From positions 1 through 64,000 of the forward strand of contig NZ_JHYA01000001.1 in the NCBI RefSeq assembly GCF_000621545.1: a stretch of DNA of 64,000 nt. The letters are read 5' to 3'. The translations under genes were made by a program, and so were the position numbers. This document shows, one piece after another, positions 44,241-52,918 of this stretch. Below the pieces are notes generated by a model. The model saw only the letters and a program-made list of their open reading frames with translations, was not told the origin of the DNA and ran no database searches. Numbering within the stretch: the stretch's first letter is position 1; each line of letters opens with the position of its first letter. This DNA is from Anaerovibrio lipolyticus LB2005. Its GTDB lineage: Bacteria > Bacillota > Negativicutes > Selenomonadales > Selenomonadaceae.

Positions 44241-44728
44241 TTATCCCATCACATCCTCAATATACGCCGGTTTATAATTCTTCTTGGTGATTATTACCAT
44301 CTGCTCCAAAAGCACTTCCAGGTCGGACTCATCAATCTCGCTGATTGTCCATCCATAGGCTGACTGGAGCCGTTCATAATAACTTAATATATGTTCATAC
44401 GGAGACAACTCTACTGAGCTGTCTCCGTTTCTGCATTTGGGGCTTTAGCAAGTTTTTCAAATGTCATTGTTTGAATCCACTTGAATAGCTTTCTTACCAT
44501 AGGGACTACATCTGCAATCTCCATATACTCATCAATAGATTCCTCATTGACCACATCAGGCTTACCGAAGGCAAGCACAATAAGATCAATCTGCTCTTTC
44601 AAAAAATCATCCAGCTGTTCCTTGCTTCTGTCCCTGTCCGCAGACTTCAAAAAAGCCCGCCACACCTTCATCTTGGGTGCAGCGGGTTCGATTTTTTTTC
44701 CGTTGATTATGATAAAAGGTGTATCCAT
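44241..44728 (-). CDS. Tail assembly chaperone, -1 frameshift product
   Basis: Fusion of the 105-residue protein with a second frame. Ribosomes slip by -1 at CCCAAAT (44435-44441) and continue through SPYEHILSYYERLQSAYGW to the stop at 44241, giving about 162 residues. This is the G/GT arrangement conserved in long-tailed phages, where the two products chaperone the tape measure. The second frame has no start codon of its own near its beginning, which supports frameshifting. Confidence 0.88.
44400..44441 (-). promoter_or_regulatory. Programmed -1 frameshift signal
   Basis: Slippery heptamer C CCA AAT in the zero frame, a seven-base spacer, then a perfect eight-base stem (CGGAGACA/TGTCTCCG) with a 12-base loop. 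The layout matches the known rule for -1 sites. Confidence 0.9.
44411..44728 (-). CDS. Tail assembly chaperone, zero-frame product
   Basis: A 105-residue protein (the G-type product). It starts at ATG and ends at TAG, 18 bases past the slippery site. The sequence is helical with a conserved-looking KVWRAFLKSADRDRSKEQLDDFL. It lies between the major tail protein and the tape measure, the classical chaperone position. Confidence 0.85.
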   Translation of the reverse strand: MDTPFIIINGKKIEPAAPKMKVWRAFLKSADRDRSKEQLDDFLKEQIDLIVLAFGKPDVVNEESIDEYMEIADVVPMVRKLFKWIQTMTFEKLAKAPNAETETAQ

Positions 44729-44731
44729 AAA

Positions 44732-45310
44732 TTACACCTCCGTATACCACGCAGCAGCAGTTTCAGCTGTAAAGCCGGTAGCTTCCTCATCAGCCTGACG
44801 GTAGGAAAGGCCATCAGCAGTACGATAAATAGCCTTGGCGCCAAGAGTTGGTGTGTTGTAGCTGATATTCTCTGCCTTGGTCTGTGGGTTCTCATCCGGC
44901 TCATTAAACTGAACCTTGAAGAACTTGCAGAACCTCTTCTTTCCATTCTTCTTGGTGGATTCAAACATCACAGCAAAGTATGGCGAAACATCATCCTTGC
45001 TGGCTGTCATCACGCCATCCTTAATTTCATGCCCAAGAAGGTATGCCTTGTACTCCAAAGGCAGGGTGGCAATATCCACGGTCAGTTCATACTCACTGGT
45101 TGTGCTGGCGGTGTCCACTGCCTGGTTATCTGCATAAAGGGTTGCAGATGAATTCTGTGGCTTAATAGACACCTGCCGGATATGAGGAATGGAAATAATC
45201 TCTTCATAGGTTGGGGTACCGTCTTTTGGGTCATCAATGAGCTTTGCTACATGAAATCCCTTAAGCCCGATAAAAGGAGAATTGGTAATCCCCGTCTGTG
45301 GTGCTGTCAT
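44732..45310 (-). CDS. Major tail protein (phi13 family)
   Basis: A 192-residue protein that begins TGITNSPFIGLKGFHVAKL and contains NQAVDTASTTSEYELTVDIATLPLEYKAYLLGHE, typical of the phi13-type major tail tube protein. It forms the tail tube by hexamer stacking. It lies between a tail completion protein and the chaperone. Confidence 0.92.
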   Translation of the reverse strand: MTAPQTGITNSPFIGLKGFHVAKLIDDPKDGTPTYEEIISIPHIRQVSIKPQNSSATLYADNQAVDTASTTSEYELTVDIATLPLEYKAYLLGHEIKDGVMTASKDDVSPYFAVMFESTKKNGKKRFCKFFKVQFNEPDENPQTKAENISYNTPTLGAKAIYRTADGLSYRQADEEATGFTAETAAAWYTEV

Positions 45311-45645
45311 AATGCATCAACTCCTGTTCTGTAATCTATGACCTTCATTTTAAGGCCATCTTCAATCATATCTACTGCCTGAACCCGCATAAATCCGAGG
45401 TCAGTCATTGTTCTGTTTACCCGTCTATAAATATTGTGATAGTTCCCGTCCTTGGTTATGATATGTATTCTTACAGTCACCCTGGACTGAAGCTCCACGT
45501 TGTCCCCATGAAGGGCTGGGACATCAGATATTACCTTATAGACGATATTGGGGTATTTACATCCATGAGGACTAAGCTGATGATAGATCCCCTTCACTCC
45601 CAGAAGGATATCTGTCCTTAGTGCCTCAACAATTTTTTCAATCAT
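45307..45645 (-). CDS. Tail completion/head-tail joining protein
   Basis: A 112-residue protein, beta-rich, with IYHQLSPHGCKYPNIVYKVISDVPALHGDN, similar to gp17/DUF3168-like tail terminators. GAGGTGAGAGC precedes the ATG; it overlaps the following gene by four bases. Position between the HK97-gp10 protein and major tail protein supports the call. Confidence 0.75.
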   Translation of the reverse strand: MIEKIVEALRTDILLGVKGIYHQLSPHGCKYPNIVYKVISDVPALHGDNVELQSRVTVRIHIITKDGNYHNIYRRVNRTMTDLGFMRVQAVDMIEDGLKMKVIDYRTGVDAL

Positions 45646-45649
45646 GCTC

Positions 45650-45994
45650 TCACCTCTTTAGGCTTTCCTGCACAGCTTCGGCTATATTTTCCCTTATGGT
45701 GTTTCGCAAAGCATCCAACGCCGGATACAAAAATGGTTCATTTATCATAGGCGAGAACTCAACAAACCTACCATAAGGTACGCCATTATCATTAGTGGCA
45801 TCTGCCACAACCTTTATTTTAGTTCCGCCCCGCAAAACCACTTTATGAATGGATTCCTTAAGGGCTCCAGTTCTCACCGGACATCTGGTTTTTGCATCAT
45901 TTACTACCATATCCGCCCCATTACTTAGTGCATCCTTGGCAGCCTTTGTAGCTTTTTCACCAATATCCTGAAAAACATCGGATAAAGAACTCAT
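45650..45994 (-). CDS. HK97 gp10-like neck protein
   Basis: A 114-residue protein with ALSNGADMVVNDAKTRCPVRTGALKESI, the typical motif of the HK97-gp10 family. Members connect the head-closure ring and the tail. It overlaps the upstream gene by four bases. Confidence 0.88.
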   Translation of the reverse strand: MSSLSDVFQDIGEKATKAAKDALSNGADMVVNDAKTRCPVRTGALKESIHKVVLRGGTKIKVVADATNDNGVPYGRFVEFSPMINEPFLYPALDALRNTIRENIAEAVQESLKR

Positions 45995-46305
45995 ACTATC
46001 ACCTTCACCATAAGAGTCAGCCTGCCAATGCGTTTATCCCCGAGCACAGTCAGGATTTCATAAGCCACATTACCATGTAGTATCCGCATTTTCTGTGTTA
46101 CTCCATCAAGGTAGCGGATATAGATTTTAAACTGTGTTTCAGACATAGCCTGCTCAGCGGCAAAGTATTCTCTGCCGCTTACAGGAACTATATCCGCCCA
46201 GACTTCCTTAAAATCTGTCCACTCCTCCTTGGGATTGGCATACATATCTGTTTCATCTGTTGGAATTTGAAGTGTTATACGATAACGCATTTTCCCTACC
46301 TTCAT
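45991..46305 (-). CDS. Head-tail adaptor (phage head closure protein)
   Basis: A 104-residue protein with MRYRITLQIP, WTDFKEVWADIVPVSGREYFAAEQ and a beta-rich remainder, as in the SPP1 gp16-like head-closure family. It overlaps its neighbours on both sides in the connector operon. Confidence 0.88.
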   Translation of the reverse strand: MKVGKMRYRITLQIPTDETDMYANPKEEWTDFKEVWADIVPVSGREYFAAEQAMSETQFKIYIRYLDGVTQKMRILHGNVAYEILTVLGDKRIGRLTLMVKVIV

Positions 46306-46580
46306 CAGAAGCCCTCCTTACGGAGTCCGGACAGTAGGTCACGGAGGGTTAAGGCTAACCCTCTATGATCTGCTTCATCACGGTGCTCATACAGATAAGT
46401 CACCGCATAAAAAATAGCCGTTCTCAGCCGAGGATTTTCCCCGTCCAATTCCGACTCGTCCTGTCTTAAGATTGCCAGGCATAAATCATTTGCTGTGGCC
46501 ATAAGCCCTTCAATCAGCTCATCATCATAGTCGCCATCAATCCTAAGATACTGTTTGGTTTCCTCAAGAGTTACCAGCAT
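46305..46580 (-). CDS. Head-tail connector (gp6-like)
   Basis: A 91-residue helical protein starting with VTLEETKQYLRIDGDYDDELIEGLMATAND, the signature of the gp6-like connector family. It binds the portal from outside. It follows the capsid gene by 14 bases. Confidence 0.9.
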   Translation of the reverse strand: MLVTLEETKQYLRIDGDYDDELIEGLMATANDLCLAILRQDESELDGENPRLRTAIFYAVTYLYEHRDEADHRGLALTLRDLLSGLRKEGF

Positions 46581-46594
46581 TTACCTCACCTCTA

Positions 46595-47794
46595 TTATGG
46601 CTTGGAAGAAGTACCCTTCATAGAAAGAATCTGAACTGCTTCTGGGAGGATAAGGCGCCCATCGACACGTTCTTTCATCACATATCCCACCATACCGTTA
46701 CCAGCGAAGAGTTCCTTCAGTTCCTGCATGGAACGTGTACCGCGGTCACCGATGTTATAGTAGGAGTAATCACCAAATGCCATAGCTGGCTTTCCTGTCG
46801 CAGATTCTGGTGCATATTCAGAGGTGTGTACCTCATACCCTAAAATACGATCTGGTTCACCTGCAGTAAGTGCCGGCTGCCACATATACACGCCATTGTT
46901 ATCCTTCAGCTTACGAATAGAAGCCAAAGTCTTATCGTTAGTGATAAATGCCGCATTCTTGCGGTACGGACGCTTAAGGTTATAAATCAGGGTGATGATA
47001 TCATCGGCACTAATGCTATTGCTGGAAGTCGTGGTATTAAACTGTCCACCCTTTTCAGCATCAAAAATGCCTGTAGGCTTACCTTTGCCATCACCATTAA
47101 GGAAGGCATCTTCTTCTGCATTGGCCAGTGCTTTACCAAACTGGTCGATGATGTAACTTTCGAGGTTAAAGGCATTATCGTAGAGAAGCTCCTCAGTAAT
47201 CTTGATAGCCACATGGAGCTTATATGCATCAAGCATAATCTGGTCAAAGGTTGCCTCACCAAAACCGAGGGTCTCTCCTTCTTCAATCCAGGCAGCTGCT
47301 GGCTTTGTGGCAGCAATATTGATTTTGTGCTGCCCGGAGGTGGTAATCTTAGTAGAAAGATTACGCATAATGTTTTCTGCATTCAACACATCAACGAGAC
47401 GCTTATCATACTCAACTGGCACGAGATAACCACCCTGCTGGTCATCACCTTCCTTAAGAACATTACTGATATTGCGGAAGCGGCTGCGGGTTGCTGCCAA
47501 CATTTCCTTACGGTATTCATCCGTAGCACGGAAATTGGCTGGTGCCTTACCAGAAGATGGTTCATTGGTAATAGGCGTACTAGTTGGCTTATCAAGCTCC
47601 CTATCAATAACCGCCTGACGCTGCAGGCGATCGATGGACTTTTTCATATCCACCACATCAGCCTCCATCTTCTCATAGGTGGCAGCATCTTCAGCAGAGA
47701 GCTTACCATCTTCATCAGTATGAGTATCAAGGAAATTCTTGGCCTCTGCCCAAAGCTTAGCACGTTTTTCAATCAGTTCATTAATCTTATCCAT
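46595..47794 (-). CDS. Major capsid protein (HK97 fold)
   Basis: A 399-residue protein. The first 100 residues are a charged coiled coil acting as a scaffolding (delta) domain, removed by the protease next door. The mature part starts around residue 105 and shows the HK97 pattern (GGYLVPVEYDKRLVDVLNAENIMR, AWIEEGETLGFGEATFDQIML, AFLNGDGKGKPTGIF, NAAFITNDKTLASIRKLKDNNGVYMW). It forms the icosahedral shell. Confidence 0.95.
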   Translation of the reverse strand: MDKINELIEKRAKLWAEAKNFLDTHTDEDGKLSAEDAATYEKMEADVVDMKKSIDRLQRQAVIDRELDKPTSTPITNEPSSGKAPANFRATDEYRKEMLAATRSRFRNISNVLKEGDDQQGGYLVPVEYDKRLVDVLNAENIMRNLSTKITTSGQHKINIAATKPAAAWIEEGETLGFGEATFDQIMLDAYKLHVAIKITEELLYDNAFNLESYIIDQFGKALANAEEDAFLNGDGKGKPTGIFDAEKGGQFNTTTSSNSISADDIITLIYNLKRPYRKNAAFITNDKTLASIRKLKDNNGVYMWQPALTAGEPDRILGYEVHTSEYAPESATGKPAMAFGDYSYYNIGDRGTRSMQELKELFAGNGMVGYVMKERVDGRLILPEAVQILSMKGTSSKP

Positions 47795-47795
47795 T

Positions 47796-48491
47796 TTACA
47801 TTCCTCCTAAAATAACTAAACGCTTCTGAAGTTCAGAAGCGTCAATACGATTATCTGCTACCTTTTTGGCAGCTTTAAATTTATCCAAGAATGAATTGGT
47901 CACCGCAGCCCTTGAAAAAATCATGGCCTCCGGCTCATCATCCTCATCGGTGTCATAAAGAATACTGTCGGCAAATCCAAGCTCCACAGCCTTTTTGGCA
48001 TTGAACCAGGACTCGGCATTCATCATGTTGGACAGCTGCTTTCTTGGAAGTCCAGTCTTAAGCTCGTAAGCATTGATGATGGATTCCTTTACTTCGGAAA
48101 GCATCTCTATGGCTTTCTTCATTTCCCGTTCATCCCCGATGGAGACAGTAGCAGGATTATGAATCATCATCATGCCAACAGGGGATATGGCCACATGACT
48201 TCCAGCCATAGCAATTACCGAAGCTGCTGAAGCAGCAATGCCATCAATGTGAACATCAACGCATCCTGGGTATTCCATGAGCATGTTATATATCTGTGCA
48301 GCAGCAAAACAATCCCCGCCAGGAGAATTAATCCAAACAGTGACTTTACCCTGGCAACTGTTAAGCTCGTTTCTAAATTCTTCAGGTGTGACTTCATCAC
48401 CGAACCAAGTCTGGTCAGAGATTTCCCCATTGAGCATAAGTATTCTTTCATCATTATCATTCCTCACCCAATTCCAAAATTTACGACTCAT
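47796..48491 (-). CDS. ClpP-like head maturation protease
   Basis: A 231-residue serine protease of the ClpP/SppA fold. NSPGGDCFAAAQIYNML forms the oxyanion region, GIAASAASVIAM carries the nucleophilic Ser, and MMMIHNP holds the catalytic His. It removes the capsid delta domain. It overlaps the portal gene end by 11 bases. Confidence 0.93.
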   Translation of the reverse strand: MSRKFWNWVRNDNDERILMLNGEISDQTWFGDEVTPEEFRNELNSCQGKVTVWINSPGGDCFAAAQIYNMLMEYPGCVDVHIDGIAASAASVIAMAGSHVAISPVGMMMIHNPATVSIGDEREMKKAIEMLSEVKESIINAYELKTGLPRKQLSNMMNAESWFNAKKAVELGFADSILYDTDEDDEPEAMIFSRAAVTNSFLDKFKAAKKVADNRIDASELQKRLVILGGM

Positions 48492-49737
48492 CTAAATCAT
48501 TCCTTTCAGCAGGCTTTGCAAAAATACCCGCGTCTTTTAACTTTGTAAGATTTCCGTTAATAAGGTATAGATTACCTCCTTCCTCAGCAGGAATAGGATT
48601 CATGTTCTCCAGCTCCCTTATGTCATTTGCTGACATCCAGCCATTCTGCCTTGCCACAGCATAGCCATTCATCCGGCTCTGATAGTCCCCACGAAGAAGA
48701 CCATCCACATTGAACCTGAAGAACAGCTGACTCTTTTCTGATGGCAGCAAAAGTGCCTGCTGCATTGCTTGTTCCCAGCGAACTATCCAAGGATTAAGGG
48801 TGTACATTACAAAATCCAAGGACTGCTGCTCAATATTAGAAAAGCTCGACTTTTCAAGATCACCTACCATGTGTGGCGGTACTCTGAAAATTCGAGCTAT
48901 CTCATTGATTTGAAATTTTCTGGTTTCAAGGAACTGTGCTTCATTAGGCGGTATGGCCATCTGCTTGAAAGTCATTCCTTCCTCCAGAACAGCAACGCTG
49001 TGACTGTTCTTACCAGAGAACTGGGACTTCCAGCTTTGGCGAAGTTTCTCAGGATCTTTAACAACACCTGGGTGTTCAAGTATTCCTCCCGGAGTGGCTC
49101 CATTGGCAAAGAAGGTAGCTCCATATTCCTCAGTGGCTATCGCAATACCGATGGCATTCTTGGCCATGGCAATAGGGCTGTATCCTATAAGGCCATCAAA
49201 TCCAAGGCCCGGAATATGAAGCACATCCTCTCTTTTGAGAACCACTTCTTCATCCCGCTTCTCGGATCCTGCTTCATCAGAATTGCGTCTGTAGGTATAT
49301 ATCAGCCGCCCAGCCTTATTACGGCTTACATCCATCTTGTTTGGAAGAAGCGGATAAAGGCCGACCACCTCACCTTTGCCATTCCTTATAATCTGGGCAT
49401 AGGCATTCCCCCAGAGAAGCAGATGGCTCATCATAGTCTCCCTGAAGATAAAGCTGGTCATCTCAGGATTTGGCTCATCATGCAAAAGATGATAAAGCGG
49501 ATGGCTGTAGAGCTTTTCCTTGCTGCCCTCCGCCCCGTACTGGTACACATTAAGGGGCAGACTGGCTATTGCCTCAGAAAGTATTCTGACACAGGCATAT
49601 ACAGCAGTAACCTGCATGGATGTCCGTTCATTGACATTTCTCCCTGCGGTAGTGCCGCCAAATAAAAAAGGCCAATGGACTGATAAATAATCCTTTGGCT
49701 TATCCCTTGAACGAAACAGTTTAGAAAATAGATTCAT
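48481..49737 (-). CDS. Portal protein
   Basis: A 418-residue HK97-type portal: VTAVYACVRILSEAIASLPLNVYQYG, PNPEMTSFIFRETMMSHLLLWGNAYAQIIR, HIPGLGFDGLIGYSPI, and FSNIEQQSLDFVMYTLNPW. It forms the dodecameric DNA channel. The large terminase gene lies upstream, separated by a toxin-antitoxin cassette on the other strand. Confidence 0.95.
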   Translation of the reverse strand: MNLFSKLFRSRDKPKDYLSVHWPFLFGGTTAGRNVNERTSMQVTAVYACVRILSEAIASLPLNVYQYGAEGSKEKLYSHPLYHLLHDEPNPEMTSFIFRETMMSHLLLWGNAYAQIIRNGKGEVVGLYPLLPNKMDVSRNKAGRLIYTYRRNSDEAGSEKRDEEVVLKREDVLHIPGLGFDGLIGYSPIAMAKNAIGIAIATEEYGATFFANGATPGGILEHPGVVKDPEKLRQSWKSQFSGKNSHSVAVLEEGMTFKQMAIPPNEAQFLETRKFQINEIARIFRVPPHMVGDLEKSSFSNIEQQSLDFVMYTLNPWIVRWEQAMQQALLLPSEKSQLFFRFNVDGLLRGDYQSRMNGYAVARQNGWMSANDIRELENMNPIPAEEGGNLYLINGNLTKLKDAGIFAKPAERNDLDES

Positions 49738-49785
49738 AGGCTGATGCCTCCTTTACATATTCACAATCCTATGATAATATCTATA

Positions 49786-49814
49786 TTGACCAACCCTACT
49801 GAATAGGGTAAAAT
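49786..49814 (+). promoter_or_regulatory. Promoter with internal operator for the toxin-antitoxin pair
   Basis: TTGACC and TAAAAT are 17 bases apart. The spacer contains the dyad ACCCTA/TAGGGT (49793-49809), and TAGGGGT recurs just downstream. This suits autorepression by the antitoxin. Confidence 0.75.
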
Positions 49815-49832
49815 TTAAATAGGGGTAATCAA

Positions 49833-50186
49833 ATGAAAGTAAGCAGAAAATTTATCCACGGTGAATTGTTTGAAAAACAGTGGAAAGAACTTGGACTAAC
49901 GGATGAAAATCTTAGAGAACTTCAATCCATTCTTTTAGAAAATCCTAAAATTGGCCCTGTTATGTCTGGTACTGGCCGCCTTAGAAAGCTTCGATATAGC
50001 TATGGAAACAGAGGAAAATCTCATTGTGCCAGAGTATGTTATGTAGATTTTGAAATTAGTGGAACGATTTTCTTAATCATGGTATTCGCTAAAAATGAGA
50101 TGGAAAACCTCTCCAAAACCGAGAGGAACAACATCAAATTGTTAATTGATAAACTTGAGAAGATCTATGCCAGAAAGGATGTGTAA
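49833..50186 (+). CDS. RelE/HigB-type toxin
   Basis: A 117-residue basic protein with the RelE-like pattern: LRELQSILLENPKIGPVMSGTGRLRKLRYSY, CARVCYVDFEISGTIFLIMVFAKNEMENLSKTE and a C-terminal lysine-rich helix. Members are ribosome-dependent mRNA interferases. The HTH antitoxin gene starts four bases downstream, the toxin-first order of HigBA systems. Confidence 0.88.
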   Translation: MKVSRKFIHGELFEKQWKELGLTDENLRELQSILLENPKIGPVMSGTGRLRKLRYSYGNRGKSHCARVCYVDFEISGTIFLIMVFAKNEMENLSKTERNNIKLLIDKLEKIYARKDV

Positions 50187-50189
50187 GAT

Positions 50190-50501
50190 ATGAGTAAAGC
50201 ATATGATATGATAAGTGCATCTTTAAATGAAATTATTGATGATATTGAAGTTACCAATGGTGCCAATCTAAAACAAACAGTATTGACAATTGATGTCGAT
50301 ACCGTACGTAACTTCACTCCAAGTGAAATACGAAATATCCGTATGGAAAATAATCTTACTCAAAACCTGCTTGCCAAGTTTTTATGTGTAAGCAAAAAAA
50401 CTATAGAAGCATGGGAATCTGGCAGAAATACTCCAAACGGACCATCCAAGCGTCTGCTTGAGTTATTGGCTAAAAAAGCTGTAGCACCTGTTGTGTCTTA
50501 A
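50190..50501 (+). CDS. HTH antitoxin
   Basis: A 103-residue protein with an XRE-type HTH in its C-terminal half (SEIRNIRMENNLTQNLLAKFLCVSKKTIEAWESG). The N-terminal half should bind the toxin. It ends overlapping the converging terminase stop by three to four bases. It probably binds the dyad at 49793-49809. Confidence 0.88.
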   Translation: MSKAYDMISASLNEIIDDIEVTNGANLKQTVLTIDVDTVRNFTPSEIRNIRMENNLTQNLLAKFLCVSKKTIEAWESGRNTPNGPSKRLLELLAKKAVAPVVS

Positions 50502-52090
50502 ATCAACAATATTCCACGCTCATCATATACACTTTCACCATTATCCAATCCACAGCGGATTGCTCGGTCAAGAGCCATTATCGTGGCCACAACACCGTCA
50601 ATCTTCTCTGTGGATTTTTCTTTGTCCGGTTTTATGTTCCCGGCTGGATCTGTCTTTATGAAGATGTTGTCCATCATCCATCTAAGGACCGGATGGCCGC
50701 CATGGGCCAATTTCTGCTCCAGGGTCAGCTTCATCAATTCCTTGGTTGGTGGGTTCATATCCTTAAAGCCCTGCCCAAACGGAACCACAGTAAAACCCAT
50801 ACCCTCAAGATTCTGCACCATCTGCACAGCTCCCCAGCGGTCATAGGCAATTTCCCGGATATTGAACCTTTCATTCAGCTTCTCGATAAACTGCTCAATA
50901 TATCCGTAATGGACCACATTTCCTTCAGTTGTAAGAAGCGTCCCCTGCTTCTCCCACACATCATAAGGCACATGATCGCGCCTTACCCTAAGGTCAACAT
51001 TGTCCTCCGGAATCCAAAAATAAGGGAGAATGTAGTATTTATCCTCCTCATCAAGTGGCGGGAACACCAGCACAAAGGCTGTAATATCTGTTGTACTGGA
51101 AAGGTCAAGACCTCCATAGCAGACACGTCCTTCCAGTTCATCCTCATTGACTGTAAAAGCACATTTATCCCATTTATCCATCGGCATCCATCTGACAGCC
51201 TGCTTTACCCATTGGTTTAGGCGAAGCTGCCTGAAGGAGTTCTCCTCTGCCGGGTTCTGCTTGGCTGACTCGCAGGCCGCCACCACCTTATCTATTGTGA
51301 TTGTTTCACCAAGTGAAGGATTAGCCTTTTTCCACACTTCCGGGCTCGTCCAATCCTCGGACTCGGCAGCACCATAAATGACAGGATAAAATGTGGGGTC
51401 AAACTTCCGCCCCTCAATGATATCCAATGCCTTTTGGTGAAGCTCGTAACAAATGGAGTTGGTGTCGTTCCCAGCTGTGGTAATCAAAAAGTACAGAGGC
51501 TGTTCTCTTGCATCTCCGGAGCCTTTCGTAAGAACATCGTAGAGTTTTCTGTTTGGCTGGGTGTGTACCTCATCCAGCACCAGCCCTGAAACATTTAGGC
51601 CATGCTTGGTCCCTACCTCTGCAGAAAGCACTTGATAAAATCCATTATTCAGATGGGACACAATACGTTTATTGGCTCCAAGGCTCTTTGACCTCTTCGC
51701 CAATGCCGGGGTCAGTTTCACCATCTGATTGGCAACATCAAACACAATGGCCGCCTGTTGCCTATCCGCCGCCGCCCCATAAACCTCCGGGGCTGCCTCA
51801 CCATCGGCAAACAAAAGATAAAGTGCAACGGCAGCGGCTAATTCGCTTTTACCATTCTTCTTTGGTATTTCAATATAGGCTGTGGTAAACTGCCTGTGGC
51901 CATCTTCCTTAACAGTTCCAAAAATATCCCTTATAATCTGTTCCTGCCAAGGGAGCAGCTTAAAAGGCTTACCGGCCCACCTGCCCTTTGTGTGGCAAAG
52001 GCACTCAATAAAGCCTACCGCAAAGTCAGCCTGCCCTTTATCATAATGGGATGTATCCAGTTTGAATTTTGTAGGCTTATAACCTTCCAT
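50498..52090 (-). CDS. Terminase large subunit
   Basis: A 530-residue protein. The ATPase domain has IEIPKKNGKSELAAA (Walker A variant) and SGLVLDEVHTQ (Walker B with catalytic Glu). The nuclease domain has YGGLDLSSTTDITAF and EKIDGVVATIMALDRA. It packages DNA into the prohead through the portal. Its small-subunit partner lies far away at 58963, separated by the cassette array and a methyltransferase. Confidence 0.95.
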   Translation of the reverse strand: MEGYKPTKFKLDTSHYDKGQADFAVGFIECLCHTKGRWAGKPFKLLPWQEQIIRDIFGTVKEDGHRQFTTAYIEIPKKNGKSELAAAVALYLLFADGEAAPEVYGAAADRQQAAIVFDVANQMVKLTPALAKRSKSLGANKRIVSHLNNGFYQVLSAEVGTKHGLNVSGLVLDEVHTQPNRKLYDVLTKGSGDAREQPLYFLITTAGNDTNSICYELHQKALDIIEGRKFDPTFYPVIYGAAESEDWTSPEVWKKANPSLGETITIDKVVAACESAKQNPAEENSFRQLRLNQWVKQAVRWMPMDKWDKCAFTVNEDELEGRVCYGGLDLSSTTDITAFVLVFPPLDEEDKYYILPYFWIPEDNVDLRVRRDHVPYDVWEKQGTLLTTEGNVVHYGYIEQFIEKLNERFNIREIAYDRWGAVQMVQNLEGMGFTVVPFGQGFKDMNPPTKELMKLTLEQKLAHGGHPVLRWMMDNIFIKTDPAGNIKPDKEKSTEKIDGVVATIMALDRAIRCGLDNGESVYDERGILLI

Positions 52091-52192
52091 AAAATTCCCC
52101 CAATAAAATAAGCCCCAATCGGGGCCGATACTTTAGTATAGTAAAACTTTCAAATCCAACACACAGAGTATACTGTGCTCAGTCGTCATCGG

Positions 52193-52252
52193 GCGAAAGT
52201 TATTACCATACCATAACAAATGGTATTCTTATTGTATGGTAATAATTTTCGC
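52193..52252. repeat. 19-base inverted repeat with 22-base loop
   Basis: GCGAAAGTTATTACCATAC pairs with GTATGGTAATAATTTTCGC with one G-T mismatch. It has no flanking T-run. It may be an attenuator or processing signal in front of the terminase gene, or a footprint of a small insertion. Confidence 0.75.
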
Positions 52253-52260
52253 TACGACCA

Positions 52261-52283
52261 AAAGGCCTCCGAAGAGGGCCTTC
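52261..52283 (-). terminator. Terminator after the 76-residue gene
   Basis: AAGGCCCTCTTCGGAGGCCTTTT on the minus strand forms a short GC stem with a T-tract; a T7 run lies on the other side. Confidence 0.65.
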
Positions 52284-52297
52284 CGGCTTTTTTTGTT

Positions 52298-52528
52298 TTA
52301 ATCCTCGCTGTTTTCCATGGTTGTCAGGATTGTGGCGGCTGACATCAAGCCCTGTGCCAAGGCGAGCTGCAAGTCCTTAGGTGGTATTGTGTCCCAACCC
52401 TTCATCAATGCTTTGTCGATGTTTTCCAAAACCGCCTTCTGGTTGCTGAGGCGTGGTCCGTCCCAAAGGATCAATGCTACTTCCTCGGTTGCCAATTTGA
52501 TTTCTTCCAAAATTTCCTGCTTTTCCAT
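52298..52528 (-). CDS. Small acidic phage protein
   Basis: A 76-residue protein; the ATG at 52528 has GGAGG eight bases upstream. Predicted helical (EILEEIKLATEEVALILWDG). No known motif. It is a single-gene unit with promoter copy A and its own terminator, the last cassette before the large terminase. Confidence 0.8.
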   Translation of the reverse strand: MEKQEILEEIKLATEEVALILWDGPRLSNQKAVLENIDKALMKGWDTIPPKDLQLALAQGLMSAATILTTMENSED

Positions 52529-52577
52529 TTTCTTGTTCCTCCTTTTATTTTGGGGCTGTTCCCCTTTGGTTGTGTAC

Positions 52578-52606
52578 ATATTAGCTCTGCTTCGGAGGTA
52601 TAGCAA
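52578..52606 (-). promoter_or_regulatory. Cassette promoter copy A
   Basis: TTGCTA, 17 bases, TAATAT on the minus strand, with AGAGC before the -10 box as in the other copies. Confidence 0.7.
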
Positions 52607-52643
52607 GTTATTTAGTACATAAGTTTTGTATACTTCACTACGA

Positions 52644-52670
52644 GAAAACAACCCTGAATGGGCTGTTTTC
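52644..52670 (-). terminator. Hairpin terminator after the 74-residue gene
   Basis: GAAAACA pairs with TGTTTTC around an inner CCC/GGG pair; the distal arm supplies the T-rich end. Confidence 0.6.
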
Positions 52671-52678
52671 ATTTGGTT

Positions 52679-52903
52679 TCAGTTAAATCTGCTTTTGAGA
52701 ATTTCAAGTGCCTTGATGGCAAGTTCCGTCTGTGGTTCAAGATCCCAACCCCGGTCGTAATTCAAAATTCTCTCCCCGTCTACCCGGCAGTCCAGCTTGG
52801 AAATCCTGCCCTCATCGATTCCGAATTCGGAGCCTTTCTCATAATGCTTTACCCAATACTCTATCTTGGTTCCATCGATTTCAAGTGTAGCCTTGTCCCA
52901 CAT
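52679..52903 (-). CDS. Small phage protein
   Basis: A 74-residue protein with WDKATLEIDGTKIEYWVKHYEKGSEFGI, a compact beta-alpha pattern seen in small phage proteins of unknown function. GGGAGG precedes the start. It follows the 64-residue gene by 15 bases in the same unit. Confidence 0.75.
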   Translation of the reverse strand: MWDKATLEIDGTKIEYWVKHYEKGSEFGIDEGRISKLDCRVDGERILNYDRGWDLEPQTELAIKALEILKSRFN

Positions 52904-52918
52904 TGCTGTTTCCTCCCT

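Larger units (their letters stand above)
52091..52297. other. Non-coding stretch with a long inverted repeat and terminator
   Basis: No gene is seen. It holds the 19-base inverted repeat at 52193-52252 and a hairpin terminator at 52261-52283 between the 76-residue gene and the large terminase. Confidence 0.7.
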
